Shown: positions 33,977 to 42,227 of the stretch, one piece after another
Position numbering within the stretch: position 1 is the stretch's first letter
Layout of the letters: every line of letters starts with the position of its first letter
Source: JAGGYK01 sp034716155
Lineage (GTDB): Bacteria; Desulfobacterota; Desulfomonilia; UBA1062
NCBI GenBank assembly: GCA_034716155.1
Contig: JAYEFR010000108.1
Location: forward strand, 1-61,820
DNA length: 61,820 bases
Direction: 5' to 3'
The notes under the pieces: model-generated
What the model saw: only the letters and a program-made list of their open reading frames with translations
Database searches by the model: none
What the model was told of the DNA's origin: nothing
Program-made: the position numbers and the translations under genes

Positions 33977-35314
33977 TTGACGAAAGAAACAATCCCATTA
34001 GTTCCTCACAACATTGAGGCGGAAGAATATATATTAGGGAGCATCTTATTGGAGAACTCCTCCCTGGATGCTGTCATAGAAATAATTACCCCTGAAGACT
34101 TCTATTCCGAAAGGAACAGGGTTATATATAAGGAAATGCTTTCCCTAAGAGATAAAGGCCTGCCTATTGATTATGTGTCACTTATTGAGACCATAGATGT
34201 TCGTGAAAAATTGGATGCCGTTGGAGGGGCCAGTTATATTGCCGGGCTTGCAGATCGTATCCCTACATCGGCCAACATCGAATATTATGCAAGACTTTTG
34301 AAAGATAAGGCAATCCTTAGATCATTAATCGTGGGGGCAAACTCTATTATAAAGATCGCAAGAGACTCTGTGGAGGATGTTTCAGAAACGGTTCAAGAAG
34401 CAGAGCAGATTATCTTCAACATAAATAAGGATCTAAATAATGCAAGGGGAGGGCTTACAAAGATAGGTAATCTTGTAACAGACGTTTATCATACCCTGAC
34501 CTGTATTGCGAGTGGAGAGATTGCAGCCGGCGGTATCCTTACTGAGTTTACAGATCTAAACAATATTTTGATGGGGCTTCACCCTTCTGATTTTCTAATC
34601 ATAGCAGGCAGGCCATCAATGGGAAAGACATCACTGGCCATGAACATAGCCAGTCATGTAGCCTGTGTTGAAAAGATACCTGTTGCAGTATTTTCCCTTG
34701 AGATGGCAAAAGAACAGCTTGCGCTCAGACTCCTGGCCTGCCAGGCAGAGATCGATCAATCAAACGTTAGAAGCGTCCGTCTCAAGAGAGAAGACTGGAG
34801 CAAACTCATAGATGCATCAGGCGTGCTTGCAGAAGCGCCACTGTATATTGATGACGCGCCAGGTATCTCAATTGGTGAAATTAGGGCAAAGCTAAGGCGG
34901 ATGGCAGCTTATGAAGGCTTAGGGCTAGTGATTGTGGATTACCTTCAACTTATGACAGCCAGGAGGAGAATAGACTCCAGGGAACAGGAGATATCAGAGA
35001 TATCAAGATCACTCAAGGCGATTGCAAAGGAATTTGATGTGCCGGTAATAGCTCTATCCCAACTTAACCGCAGGGTTGAAGAACGTGAAGATAAACGTCC
35101 ACGGATGGCAGATCTGCGAGAGTCAGGGGCAATAGAACAAGACGCTGATGTTATCTGTTTTATATACAGGGATGAGGTATATAACCCTTCTACAGAAGAC
35201 CAAAATATTGCGGAGATAATAGTAAGTAAACATCGAAATGGTCCTACCGGCACTATAAAGTTAATGTGGCGTTCTGAATGCACTAGATTTGAAAACTACA
35301 GTGATCTGAAGTAA
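33977..35314 (+). CDS. dnaB: Replicative DNA helicase DnaB
   Basis: 445 residues, TTG start 3 bp after rplI. The N-terminal helical domain begins PHNIEAEEYILGSILLEN. The RecA-like motor has Walker A GRPSMGKTS (about 211-219), VFSLEMAKEQL, Walker B LVIVDYLQLM and LRESGAIEQDADVICFIYRD. It unwinds the fork and loads primase. No intein or insertion. Converges with the sigma factor gene, 9 bp between the stops. Confidence 0.94.
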   Translation: MTKETIPLVPHNIEAEEYILGSILLENSSLDAVIEIITPEDFYSERNRVIYKEMLSLRDKGLPIDYVSLIETIDVREKLDAVGGASYIAGLADRIPTSANIEYYARLLKDKAILRSLIVGANSIIKIARDSVEDVSETVQEAEQIIFNINKDLNNARGGLTKIGNLVTDVYHTLTCIASGEIAAGGILTEFTDLNNILMGLHPSDFLIIAGRPSMGKTSLAMNIASHVACVEKIPVAVFSLEMAKEQLALRLLACQAEIDQSNVRSVRLKREDWSKLIDASGVLAEAPLYIDDAPGISIGEIRAKLRRMAAYEGLGLVIVDYLQLMTARRRIDSREQEISEISRSLKAIAKEFDVPVIALSQLNRRVEEREDKRPRMADLRESGAIEQDADVICFIYRDEVYNPSTEDQNIAEIIVSKHRNGPTGTIKLMWRSECTRFENYSDLK

Positions 35315-35323
35315 TGGGTCTCC

Positions 35324-36088
35324 TCAGAAACCCTGGATTTTCCTATGATATATCTGGTTTGAGGAGAGTTCTATATCTGCAGGTACTGTGGAATAACATC
35401 TTTCCATAGCTGACCGGAGTCTTTTCAAGGATCTTTCTTCTATCTGTCTCACCCTCTCCCGGGTAACCCCGATCTTGGTGGCAATAACCCTTAAGGTGGC
35501 AGGTGGGTCACTAAAAAATCTTTGTTGGATAATAAAAAATTCTCTACCCGTGAGCAATGACGGGTTGGATTTAAAAAAGCCTGCCAGGAATATAGCCTGC
35601 TCCTTCATACCATAATAATCTTCCTGATTAGGAGAGTCATCTAACATATGGTCAAGGACCGTACTATCATCCTTAGCACCTTTTATATACTTGCGGTCTA
35701 AAGAGGTGAGCCGGCTTGCATGGCTAAGCCTCCCAGTATGGGGTTGGTAGTTCTTTTGAATGAAATTTTTAATATATGCCTTGATCCACCATATGGCATA
35801 AGATATAAATCGTGCACCTTTATTCGGGTTAAAATATGTAAGGGCCTTTACGAGCCCCATATTACCCTCTTGAATAATCTCCAGAGGAGAGTAGCCAAGA
35901 TGAAAATAACTACGGCTTACTTTTATCACAAACCTCAGATTGGATGTTATTATGTTCTTCCCTGCCTCTACATTTCCATTTTTGTAGGCAAAGAATAGAT
36001 GTAACTCCTCATCACGCGTTAGTATTGGATAATCTCTGATATCTGTTTCATAGATCTCTAGAGCAGAACTTGGATACTTACTTCCCAT
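35324..36088 (-). CDS. Sigma-70 family factor, RpoH-like but lacking the RpoH box
   Basis: About 254 residues (GTG 36094 is an alternative start; ATG 36088 is used). Region 2 is strong: SNLRFVIKVSRSYFHLGYS, LEIIQEGNMGLVKALTYFNP and RFISYAIWWIKAYIKNFIQK. Region 4 is clear: LRVIATKIGVTRERVRQIEE. The start (IYETDIRDYPILTRDEE) resembles RpoH. The segment after region 2.4 is replaced by a short unrelated linker (HTGRLSHASRLTSLDRKYIK) and the QRKLFFNLR-type RpoH box is missing. It may be a heat-shock or other alternative sigma factor. It has its own promoter with repeated AAATTTCACA motifs upstream. Confidence 0.85.
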   Translation of the reverse strand: MGSKYPSSALEIYETDIRDYPILTRDEELHLFFAYKNGNVEAGKNIITSNLRFVIKVSRSYFHLGYSPLEIIQEGNMGLVKALTYFNPNKGARFISYAIWWIKAYIKNFIQKNYQPHTGRLSHASRLTSLDRKYIKGAKDDSTVLDHMLDDSPNQEDYYGMKEQAIFLAGFFKSNPSLLTGREFFIIQQRFFSDPPATLRVIATKIGVTRERVRQIEERSLKRLRSAMERCYSTVPADIELSSNQIYHRKIQGF

Positions 36089-36114
36089 TGGCACCCCCGG
36101 TTTACCCTCTAAAT

Positions 36115-36208
36115 AAATTTCACAAATCTAAACTTTTGCACAATAAAATGCACAGAACTCATACATTACAAAACAAATTTCACATAGTCAAGGAATTTTT
36201 GTGAAATT
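36115..36208 (-). promoter_or_regulatory. Promoter and candidate operator of the sigma factor gene
   Basis: On the minus strand a TTGACT -35 (36191-36186), a 17-bp spacer and TAATGT -10 (36168-36163) face the sigma gene. AAATTTCACA occurs at 36115 and 36175 and its inverse TGTGAAATT at 36200-36208. The copies at 36175 and 36200 form an inverted repeat across the -35 box, which suggests a repressor site. It does not match the HrcA/CIRCE consensus. Confidence 0.45.
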
Positions 36209-36289
36209 GCGTGCAATATAAAAAAGCTTTTTTGTAAACAATGTATTAGGGAGAATGAAAAATGTGGATATACTTGATATCTTTCACAG

Positions 36290-36305
36290 GAATGAGGCCT
36301 CATTC
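36290..36305. repeat. 16-bp perfect palindrome
   Basis: GAATGAGGCCTCATTC lies between the sigma factor promoter and the GxxExxY remnant. Outer GAAAAATG and CATTTTTC can extend pairing. It may be a protein-binding site or part of a small RNA; nothing else supports a choice. Confidence 0.4.
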
Positions 36306-36379
36306 ATTTTTCGCTTGGTGATTGAACCTCCAAGGGATAAATAAAGGGTCATGTTCGGTTCGGCTATCTGTAAACCCTC

Positions 36380-36406
36380 ACCGCAGAGATCACAGAGGAC
36401 ACAGAG
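36380..36406. repeat. CCGCAGAG-type intergenic repeat next to the GxxExxY remnant
   Basis: ACCGCAGAGATCACAGAGG followed by ACACAGAG is a 9-bp quasi-repeat. I recall such sequences upstream of GxxExxY genes in many genomes (not searched). A related TTCGCAGATTACACGAATTG piece occurs at 51047-51066. Confidence 0.5.
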
Positions 36407-36566
36407 ATGACAAAACAGTTAAATAGGATTACTGAAACGGTTATCAGAGCAGCAATAGATATTTCAACTACTGTTGTCCAGCTGTAAGGTAGGGCTTATG
36501 ATTAATTTTAATGTCAAAGCGCTTAAAAATGGCATACGCCGGTTAGTTCTTGGTTTACAAGAATAG
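36407..36566 (+). pseudogene. GxxExxY-family protein gene, internally deleted
   Basis: The first 26 codons (MTKQLNRITETVIRAAIDIS) match the start of GxxExxY proteins (PF13366 type), then a stop appears. Directly after it, in another frame, VGLMINFNVKALKNGIRRLV gives the family's usual C-terminal end up to a TAG at 36564-36566. About 80-90 central residues, including the GxxExxY motif, are missing. So this is a remnant left by an internal deletion, not a small gene. It is flanked by the CCGCAGAG-type repeat, a usual companion of this family. Confidence 0.8.
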
Positions 36567-36595
36567 CTTCGCTGCGGTGAGTGGTTACGGCTATA

Positions 36596-37201
36596 TTAAG
36601 GTGCTCTTCTTCGATGTATTCTAACATAGTAATATATGAGAACAATAAAGATTATAAAAATGCCAAGAAAGATACCGGCTTCTTTAGAATATTGCCTGAC
36701 CAAGGTCATATTGTTGCCCACTATATAACCAATATATGCAAGTATGCTTACCCATATCCCGGCGCCTAACATAGTATAGGTACAAAACCTTAGAAGGTTC
36801 ATCTTGGCCAAACCTGCTGGAAAGGATATGTATTGTCTGACCACAGTGATAAGCCTGCCGATAAATGTACTTATCTCGCCGTGATTCCTAAAAAACACAT
36901 CAACCTTATCAAGCCTGTCTCTGGTAAGAAAAAGATATTTGCCATATCTTATGAGAAAAGGCCTGCCCAGAAAATACGCAATAAAGTAATTAAACAAGGC
37001 GCCAGAAAGGCTGCCCAATGTGCCTGATATTATTACCCAGAAGATATTCATCTCTGCCCTTGCAGCAAGGTAGCCGGCCGGCGGTATTATAACTTCACTG
37101 GGGAATGGGAAAAATGAACTCTCTAAAAACATCAATCCCATAATTCCTGCATAACCCAATCTGCCGATGGTATCTACTAACCATACCACTATAATTTCCA
37201 T
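36596..37201 (-). CDS. DedA-family membrane protein
   Basis: About 201 residues from ATG 37201; longer forms up to 37321 would translate a repeat sequence. GLMFLESSFFPFPSEVIIPP near the front and FIGRLITVVRQYISFPAGLA later are the DedA signature motifs (the FxGR and Arg-containing loops), with five or six spans. DedA proteins are linked to recycling of the lipid carrier undecaprenyl phosphate and to proton-dependent envelope homeostasis. There is no obvious ribosome site. Its upstream region contains an AACTACYCAG-type repeat. It is transcribed away from the methyltransferase gene at 37478. Confidence 0.86.
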   Translation of the reverse strand: MEIIVVWLVDTIGRLGYAGIMGLMFLESSFFPFPSEVIIPPAGYLAARAEMNIFWVIISGTLGSLSGALFNYFIAYFLGRPFLIRYGKYLFLTRDRLDKVDVFFRNHGEISTFIGRLITVVRQYISFPAGLAKMNLLRFCTYTMLGAGIWVSILAYIGYIVGNNMTLVRQYSKEAGIFLGIFIIFIVLIYYYVRIHRRRAP

Positions 37202-37267
37202 GGTATACACATACATAAAAGGATTTTTTATTGCAACATCTCTGCAAGATAGCTGAGCATAAAACAT

Positions 37268-37432
37268 GGTAACTACCCAGCTATTTAGGTTGAAGACTGG
37301 AGGCTGAACCATTCCAACCATCCCGCAACGCTCGAATCAAGCCATTCAAAGGCTGAGTACCTAGTTCTGTGTGATCACGCATGATTTGTCCCTAAAAGCC
37401 TTCCACTTTATTTTCTATCCACCTGAGTAGTT
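37268..37432. repeat. AACTACYCAG-family inverted-repeat element, between dedA and the methyltransferase
   Basis: TAACTACCCAG at the left (about 37268) and CTGAGTAGTT at the right (ending 37432) are near-inverted ends. The left arm continues CTATTTAGGTTGAAGACTGG, closely related to the reverse complement of 7343-7382. The right-hand 19 bp, TCTATCCACCTGAGTAGTT (37414-37432), are the exact inverse of 38772-38790. Confidence 0.65.
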
Positions 37433-37477
37433 GCAAAACATGTACTATCTGGTAACATCAGAGTACGATCAGCCATT

Positions 37478-38770
37478 ATGAAAGATAATACTCTTATTCT
37501 AGACATCGACTCGTTATCTTATGGGGGTAGGGGGGTTGGCAGGAGAGAAGACGGAAAGGTAATTTTTGTACCTGGAGTGCTTCCCCGAGAAAAAATACAT
37601 GCAAGGATATACAAAGAGCACTCATCATACACCGAGGCCACACTACTCGATGTCATACATCCATCACCTGACAGGATAAATCCAAGATGCAAAATATTTG
37701 CATCTTGCGGAGGGTGTTCATGGCAACACATATCCTACAATGAACAGCTAAAATGGAAGCAGGATATACTTGCAGGCGAAATCATAAAGACCTGTAAAAC
37801 CACACCAGAGGCTATATATTCGCCTGTGGCATCTAAAGAAATATACGGCTACAGGCGCAATGCAAGGATTCAATGCATATATGACCCTGAATTTAAGATG
37901 GGATTTTTTACTGAAGGCTCGGCTCAAGTTGCAACATTTGAAATGTGTCCCATACTCAATGATCTTATTCAAGAAACCCTTACAAACTTGAGCACTATTT
38001 TGAGACGTCATCCTATTTACAGCCTCTATGAGATTGATATCCGGGCTCCCCAAGATGATGTTCTTGTACTGGCAAGATGTAAGGGGCATATCCAGGGCAG
38101 AGATATGTCGATAATGAACAAGATATATAATGACATTAAGATATCCGGCATATCCTTTGTGAGTTCAGACTCTCATAGGCGTGACTATGTGCTGGGCCAG
38201 CGTTATTGCTCATATACTATCCATGCAGGGGATGTACAAATACAGATGTTTAGCGGTTTTGGAGGTTTTATACAGGCAAATGCCTATATAAATTATGCCA
38301 TGATTGAATATGTTATGTACCTTGCACACGGTTCTAAGAGGCTACTTGACCTGTATAGTGGAAACGGAAATTTTTCTCTCCCCCTGTCCTATATTGCTGC
38401 GGATATTGTTGCTATAGACTCCAGCACACATTTAATCCGCCAAGGCAAACTCAGTGCAAAGAAAAATAAAATTGAAAATACACGGTTTTTCTGTATGGAT
38501 ACAGCAAAGGCAGTGCAGACCATGATAAAAGACTCTATGTGTTTTGATACCATTGTCCTCAATCCCCCCAGAGAAGGGGCAAAGAATGTGATGAATAAAA
38601 TAGCAAGGCTTGGTGCATCGAAAATAATCTATATCTCCTGTAATCCAACTACTATGGCAAGGGACATAGCAATACTGATCTCACACGGCTTCAGGTTTAA
38701 GAGTATTAAGGCCTTTGATATGTTTCCCCAAACCTATCATATCGAGTCTATTGCCTATTTTGAAAGGTGA
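37478..38770 (+). CDS. TrmA/RlmD-family RNA 5-methyluridine methyltransferase
   Basis: 430 residues. An N-terminal TRAM domain (DIDSLSYGGRGVGR) is followed by the Fe-S cysteines C71, C77, C80 (CKIFASCGGC) and a later Cys. The SAM site is LLDLYSGNGNFSLPL, the target-side motif VLNPPREGAK, and the catalytic Cys lies in IYISCNPTTMARD. Members methylate U747 or U1939 of 23S rRNA (RlmC/RlmD); which one cannot be decided here. The gene stands alone between two members of the same inverted-repeat family, with 19-bp exact inverted copies on both sides. Confidence 0.88.
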   Translation: MKDNTLILDIDSLSYGGRGVGRREDGKVIFVPGVLPREKIHARIYKEHSSYTEATLLDVIHPSPDRINPRCKIFASCGGCSWQHISYNEQLKWKQDILAGEIIKTCKTTPEAIYSPVASKEIYGYRRNARIQCIYDPEFKMGFFTEGSAQVATFEMCPILNDLIQETLTNLSTILRRHPIYSLYEIDIRAPQDDVLVLARCKGHIQGRDMSIMNKIYNDIKISGISFVSSDSHRRDYVLGQRYCSYTIHAGDVQIQMFSGFGGFIQANAYINYAMIEYVMYLAHGSKRLLDLYSGNGNFSLPLSYIAADIVAIDSSTHLIRQGKLSAKKNKIENTRFFCMDTAKAVQTMIKDSMCFDTIVLNPPREGAKNVMNKIARLGASKIIYISCNPTTMARDIAILISHGFRFKSIKAFDMFPQTYHIESIAYFER

Positions 38771-38895
38771 TAACTACTCAGGTGGATAGACTAAAGACTG
38801 AAGGCTAAAGGCTCAAATCATACGTGGGTACACAAAGTGGGTGAGTAGCCTGGAGAAAATTTAGATCACTTCAGCCTTCAGCCTTCTACCGCGAA
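38771..38895. repeat. AACTACTCAGG-family repeat after the methyltransferase gene
   Basis: AACTACTCAGGTGGATAGA (38772-38790) is followed by GACTGAAGGCTAAAGGCT, and later by CTTCAGCCTTCAGCC around 38870-38885 in inverted orientation. It belongs to the family seen at 7088-7382 and 37268-37432. A shorter fragment (GCTGAAGGCTAAAGGCTTAC) occurs at about 8697. Confidence 0.6.
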
Positions 38896-38951
38896 GGTGG
38901 ATTAAATTTAATCTGGACAAGACCATATAGCCACCTGTATATGTATTGCAG

Positions 38952-39815
38952 ATGAATAAGGATAGAATAGGTATTGTATGTAAAGAAGATAACAGGGATG
39001 TTCTTGCCCTTGTAGCACGGGTATTAAAATGGCTCGAAAAAGGCGACATCCCCTATGTGCTTGAAGATCATATAGCAGCATACCTGGGACAGGAATACAC
39101 TGTAGATGTTTGGAGTAATGCAAATCTTCTTGTAGCCATTGGTGGAGATGGTACGCTCTTACGGGCTGCTCGACTATCCAGCCACAGAAATGTACCGATA
39201 CTTGGAGTACACATGGGTAGCCTGGGATTTCTTACAGAGATAACTGAAGATAAAGTGGAGGCTGCTATTGAGGCCATTTTATCTGGTGAAGGCGAATATG
39301 TGAAAGACAAAAGAACCATGTTTGAGACAACCCTGATAAGGGATGACAATATTATAGCCAGCAAACTGGTATTGAATGATGCAGTTATAAATAAAGGTGC
39401 GCTTGCAAGAATTATTGATATAGAGGTATGGGTGAATACCACATTCATCACACGGTATAGGGCGGATGGCCTTATACTCTCTACACCCACTGGATCTACT
39501 GCATACAACCTTGCAGCTCATGGCCCTATAGTCTATCCACATGTGCCCGCTATTATACTTACCCCGATATGCCCCCATGTACTTTCTAACAGAAGTATAG
39601 TGTTACCTGATTCTCAAGAAGTAGAAATTGTCCTTAGTGCCCAGGTATCTTCCGGCAATGTATACTTAACACTTGACGGACAGAGGGGATATCCCATGGA
39701 GGGGGGTGATAAAGTGGTGGTAAAAAAAGCCAGGCACAAGGCCGTTCTTATGAGATCCCCTAAAAGAGATTTCTTTGAGGTATTACGAACAAAACTTAGA
39801 TGGCAGGAGAGATGA
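38952..39815 (+). CDS. nadK: NAD kinase
   Basis: 287 residues from the ATG at 38952 (an in-frame TTG at 38946 lies upstream). The nucleotide motif is VAIGGDGTLLRAARL. Further family blocks are LGVHMGSLGFLTEI, DGLILSTPTGSTAYNLAAHG and LTPICPHVLSNRSIV. It phosphorylates NAD to NADP. Its last bases overlap the recN start (ATGA), a common nadK-recN pairing. Confidence 0.92.
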   Translation: MNKDRIGIVCKEDNRDVLALVARVLKWLEKGDIPYVLEDHIAAYLGQEYTVDVWSNANLLVAIGGDGTLLRAARLSSHRNVPILGVHMGSLGFLTEITEDKVEAAIEAILSGEGEYVKDKRTMFETTLIRDDNIIASKLVLNDAVINKGALARIIDIEVWVNTTFITRYRADGLILSTPTGSTAYNLAAHGPIVYPHVPAIILTPICPHVLSNRSIVLPDSQEVEIVLSAQVSSGNVYLTLDGQRGYPMEGGDKVVVKKARHKAVLMRSPKRDFFEVLRTKLRWQER

Positions 39816-41461
39816 TAGATCTATTAAAAGTCTCCTCCATAGCAATAATAGATACGGTAGAAATAGAATTTGGGAAAGGGCTGAATTGTATTACAGGGGA
39901 GACAGGAGCGGGCAAATCATTAATTGTAGATGCGCTAAAACTACTTATGGGAGCCAAGGCGAGTAGTGATATAGTCCGACCTGGCCGGCAAAAGGCAGTC
40001 ATCGAGGCCTTATTTGCCCTTCCTGATAAAGAAATTGTTCTTAAAAGAGAAATATACAGCTCTGGCAAGAGCAGGTGCTATATCAATGGCGAACTCACAA
40101 CCACCACTAAACTCTCTGATATCTCACAGACACTGATACATATATATGGCCAGCATCAATACCAGGATCTTCTACATCCTTCGCAGCAGATAAGTATATT
40201 AGAGGAGATGGCAGATATACAAAGAGATAAGATACTTGATGTATACAATGATCTTTTGGTGGCCAAAGAAAAATTATCAAACACGCAGAAGATGATAGAA
40301 GCAGCCAAGCTGGAAAAACAAGACTTGGAATATAGCCTGAAGGAACTGCGATCCGCCCGCATATCCAAAAGAGAAGAGGAAAAGATTATAAGAGAATTGG
40401 ACATAGGTCATATGAGTGCAAATCTAAGGCAAGATGCTTTAATTGCACTAGACACATTATATTCCGGCAGCCCCTGCCTTATGGACCTTGCCGGCCAAGT
40501 GCGCAGATTGTTTACAGGTATGGCAAATATCGATCCGGATATTAAAAATGTTATTCCGAGTATAAACAGCATCATAGCACAAATTGAAGAGTTAAATTAT
40601 AGCCTGAAAGATAGAATTAAAAGATATGAGTTTGCCCCTGAAAGGATCCAGGAATTAGAGTCAAGGTTGCAAACAATAGGCGAGCTTAAACGCAAATATA
40701 ACACAGATGAAACAGGGCTTTTAGATATCATTGAAAAACTCGAAAAGCGCCTTTCCATGGTAGAAGATGAAGAATATCTCATAGAGGATGCAAGAAATGA
40801 ATTCCAAAAAGCCCTTGGGGTATATATAAAAGGTGTAAAGTCTTTTCTTGCCAAACGAAAGACCTTTGGAAAAAGATTGTGTACATTGATTAATCACGAC
40901 CTTGCCAAATTGGGCATGGCAGGTACTAAATTTTCTATTCAGCAATCAGACGAGTCTGCATTTGACAAGAGTGGTATAGATTGTGATATAGACGATATTT
41001 CGCCTAATAAGGCATTAAAGGGGGGATTCGTGATTTCCACAAACGTGGGCCAAGATATGCTTCCTCTTGCGAGAGTTGCCTCTGGTGGAGAGTTGAGCCG
41101 TATTATGCTTGCTCTAAAATGTCATCAAAGGAAAACTCAAGATACCACTATAGTCTTTGATGAGATAGATTCAGGGATAAGCGGTGAGGCAGCTATAATG
41201 ATGGCAAACAGGCTAAAAGAGCTCTCAGGAGGTGCACAGACCATAGTAGTGACACACCTTCATTCATTGGCATCACTGGCTAATACCCATCTGGTTATAT
41301 CAAAGGATGTAGTTGGCGATGCAACTACATCTCACATAAATATGGTTACAGGGAATGAACGGGTCATGGAACTGGCAAGGATGATGGGAGGGGTCAACCC
41401 AAGCGATACTGTGATTGCACATGCAAAAGAACTGGCAGACAGGGCTCACTATGAGGGATAA
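39812..41461 (+). CDS. recN: DNA repair protein RecN
   Basis: About 549 residues from ATG 39812 (another ATG at 39800 is in frame). The SMC-like ATPase has Walker A TGETGAGKSLIVDA and, after a coiled-coil middle (about 150-350), the ABC signature PLARVASGGELSRIMLALK, Walker B TTIVFDEIDSGISG and VVTHLHSLA. RecN acts early in double-strand-break repair and can also help uptake-linked recombination. It is translationally coupled to nadK. Confidence 0.92.
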   Translation: MIDLLKVSSIAIIDTVEIEFGKGLNCITGETGAGKSLIVDALKLLMGAKASSDIVRPGRQKAVIEALFALPDKEIVLKREIYSSGKSRCYINGELTTTTKLSDISQTLIHIYGQHQYQDLLHPSQQISILEEMADIQRDKILDVYNDLLVAKEKLSNTQKMIEAAKLEKQDLEYSLKELRSARISKREEEKIIRELDIGHMSANLRQDALIALDTLYSGSPCLMDLAGQVRRLFTGMANIDPDIKNVIPSINSIIAQIEELNYSLKDRIKRYEFAPERIQELESRLQTIGELKRKYNTDETGLLDIIEKLEKRLSMVEDEEYLIEDARNEFQKALGVYIKGVKSFLAKRKTFGKRLCTLINHDLAKLGMAGTKFSIQQSDESAFDKSGIDCDIDDISPNKALKGGFVISTNVGQDMLPLARVASGGELSRIMLALKCHQRKTQDTTIVFDEIDSGISGEAAIMMANRLKELSGGAQTIVVTHLHSLASLANTHLVISKDVVGDATTSHINMVTGNERVMELARMMGGVNPSDTVIAHAKELADRAHYEG

Positions 41462-41537
41462 ACCTACAATGACACTTATTGATTTTGTAATCGTTCACGG
41501 TTCATGAAAATGCTTTGTCCCGAGCGTAAAACTTTTA

Positions 41538-41660
41538 TGGAGTAATGGAATGTTGGAGTACTGGATTACTGAAAATTCAAAAACCATCCCACAAGATGTA
41601 CAATTACGCGCACAGAACAATGGCGACTGCCCATCATCCTTCCAATACTCCATTACTCCA
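41538..41660. repeat. TGGAGTAATGGA inverted-repeat element
   Basis: TGGAGTAATGGA at 41538-41549 and its exact inverse TCCATTACTCCA at 41649-41660 bound a 123-bp non-coding segment. GTTGGAGTACTGG next to the left end mirrors CCAATACTCC next to the right. A MITE-like unit in the 294-bp gap between recN and the GNAT gene. Confidence 0.6.
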
Positions 41661-41755
41661 AACAATATGTTTTGTTATAATTACCTGATTTACAGTATAT
41701 ATTGCGCCAAAAGTGCCAGGCCTTTTTGTAAGAATAATCGATTGGAGATATCTTC

Positions 41756-42214
41756 ATGATCAGGAAGGCCGCCACCTCAGATGTAGTTAAGATTAAGACC
41801 CTGATAGATCCGTTTGTCAAACAGGGGCTAATATTACCAAGATCTCTTAACTCTTTGTATACCTTTCTAAGGGATTTCTGTGTTATGTGCACCTTGCCAG
41901 GGCAAACGGATATTATAGGGTGCTGTGCTCTTTCCCTCTCATGGGAAGATCTCGGGGAGATTAGAACCCTTGCCATAAGAGACCAACACCAAGGAAAGAC
42001 AAATGGTACATCTCTAGTAAAGGCATGTATGAGCGAAGCTAAGGAGTTGGGTTTAAAAAGGTTATTTACGCTTACCTACATCCCATTCTTTTTTAAAAGG
42101 ATGGGATTTTCTGAGATAGATAAATCTGAATTGCCTCAGAAGATATGGGCAGACTGCATAAACTGTCCGTATTTCCCTGATTGCAAAGAAGTAGCTTTGA
42201 TATATCACCTTTAA
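41756..42214 (+). CDS. ArgA-type N-acetyltransferase (short, GNAT only)
   Basis: 152 residues. The single GNAT domain starts MIRKAATSDVVKIKTLIDPF and has DLGEIRTLAIRDQHQGK (acetyl-CoA site) and FFFKRMGFSEIDKSELPQKI. The end WADCINCPYFPDCKEVALIY is diagnostic for the short N-acetylglutamate synthases of deltaproteobacteria (Cys-x2-Cys-x5-Cys). It would make N-acetylglutamate for arginine synthesis; argJ, which does the same and also recycles acetyl groups, is at 47185. The acetyl-CoA loop QHQGKTNG is a weak version of the usual RGxGxG/A. Confidence 0.82.
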   Translation: MIRKAATSDVVKIKTLIDPFVKQGLILPRSLNSLYTFLRDFCVMCTLPGQTDIIGCCALSLSWEDLGEIRTLAIRDQHQGKTNGTSLVKACMSEAKELGLKRLFTLTYIPFFFKRMGFSEIDKSELPQKIWADCINCPYFPDCKEVALIYHL

Positions 42215-42227
42215 AAAATGAGGGACT

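Noticed and set aside
38771..38895. CRISPR-like array from recurring GACTGAAGGCT units
   Set aside because: Units are irregular, unspaced and occur as inverted arms; no spacers and no cas genes.
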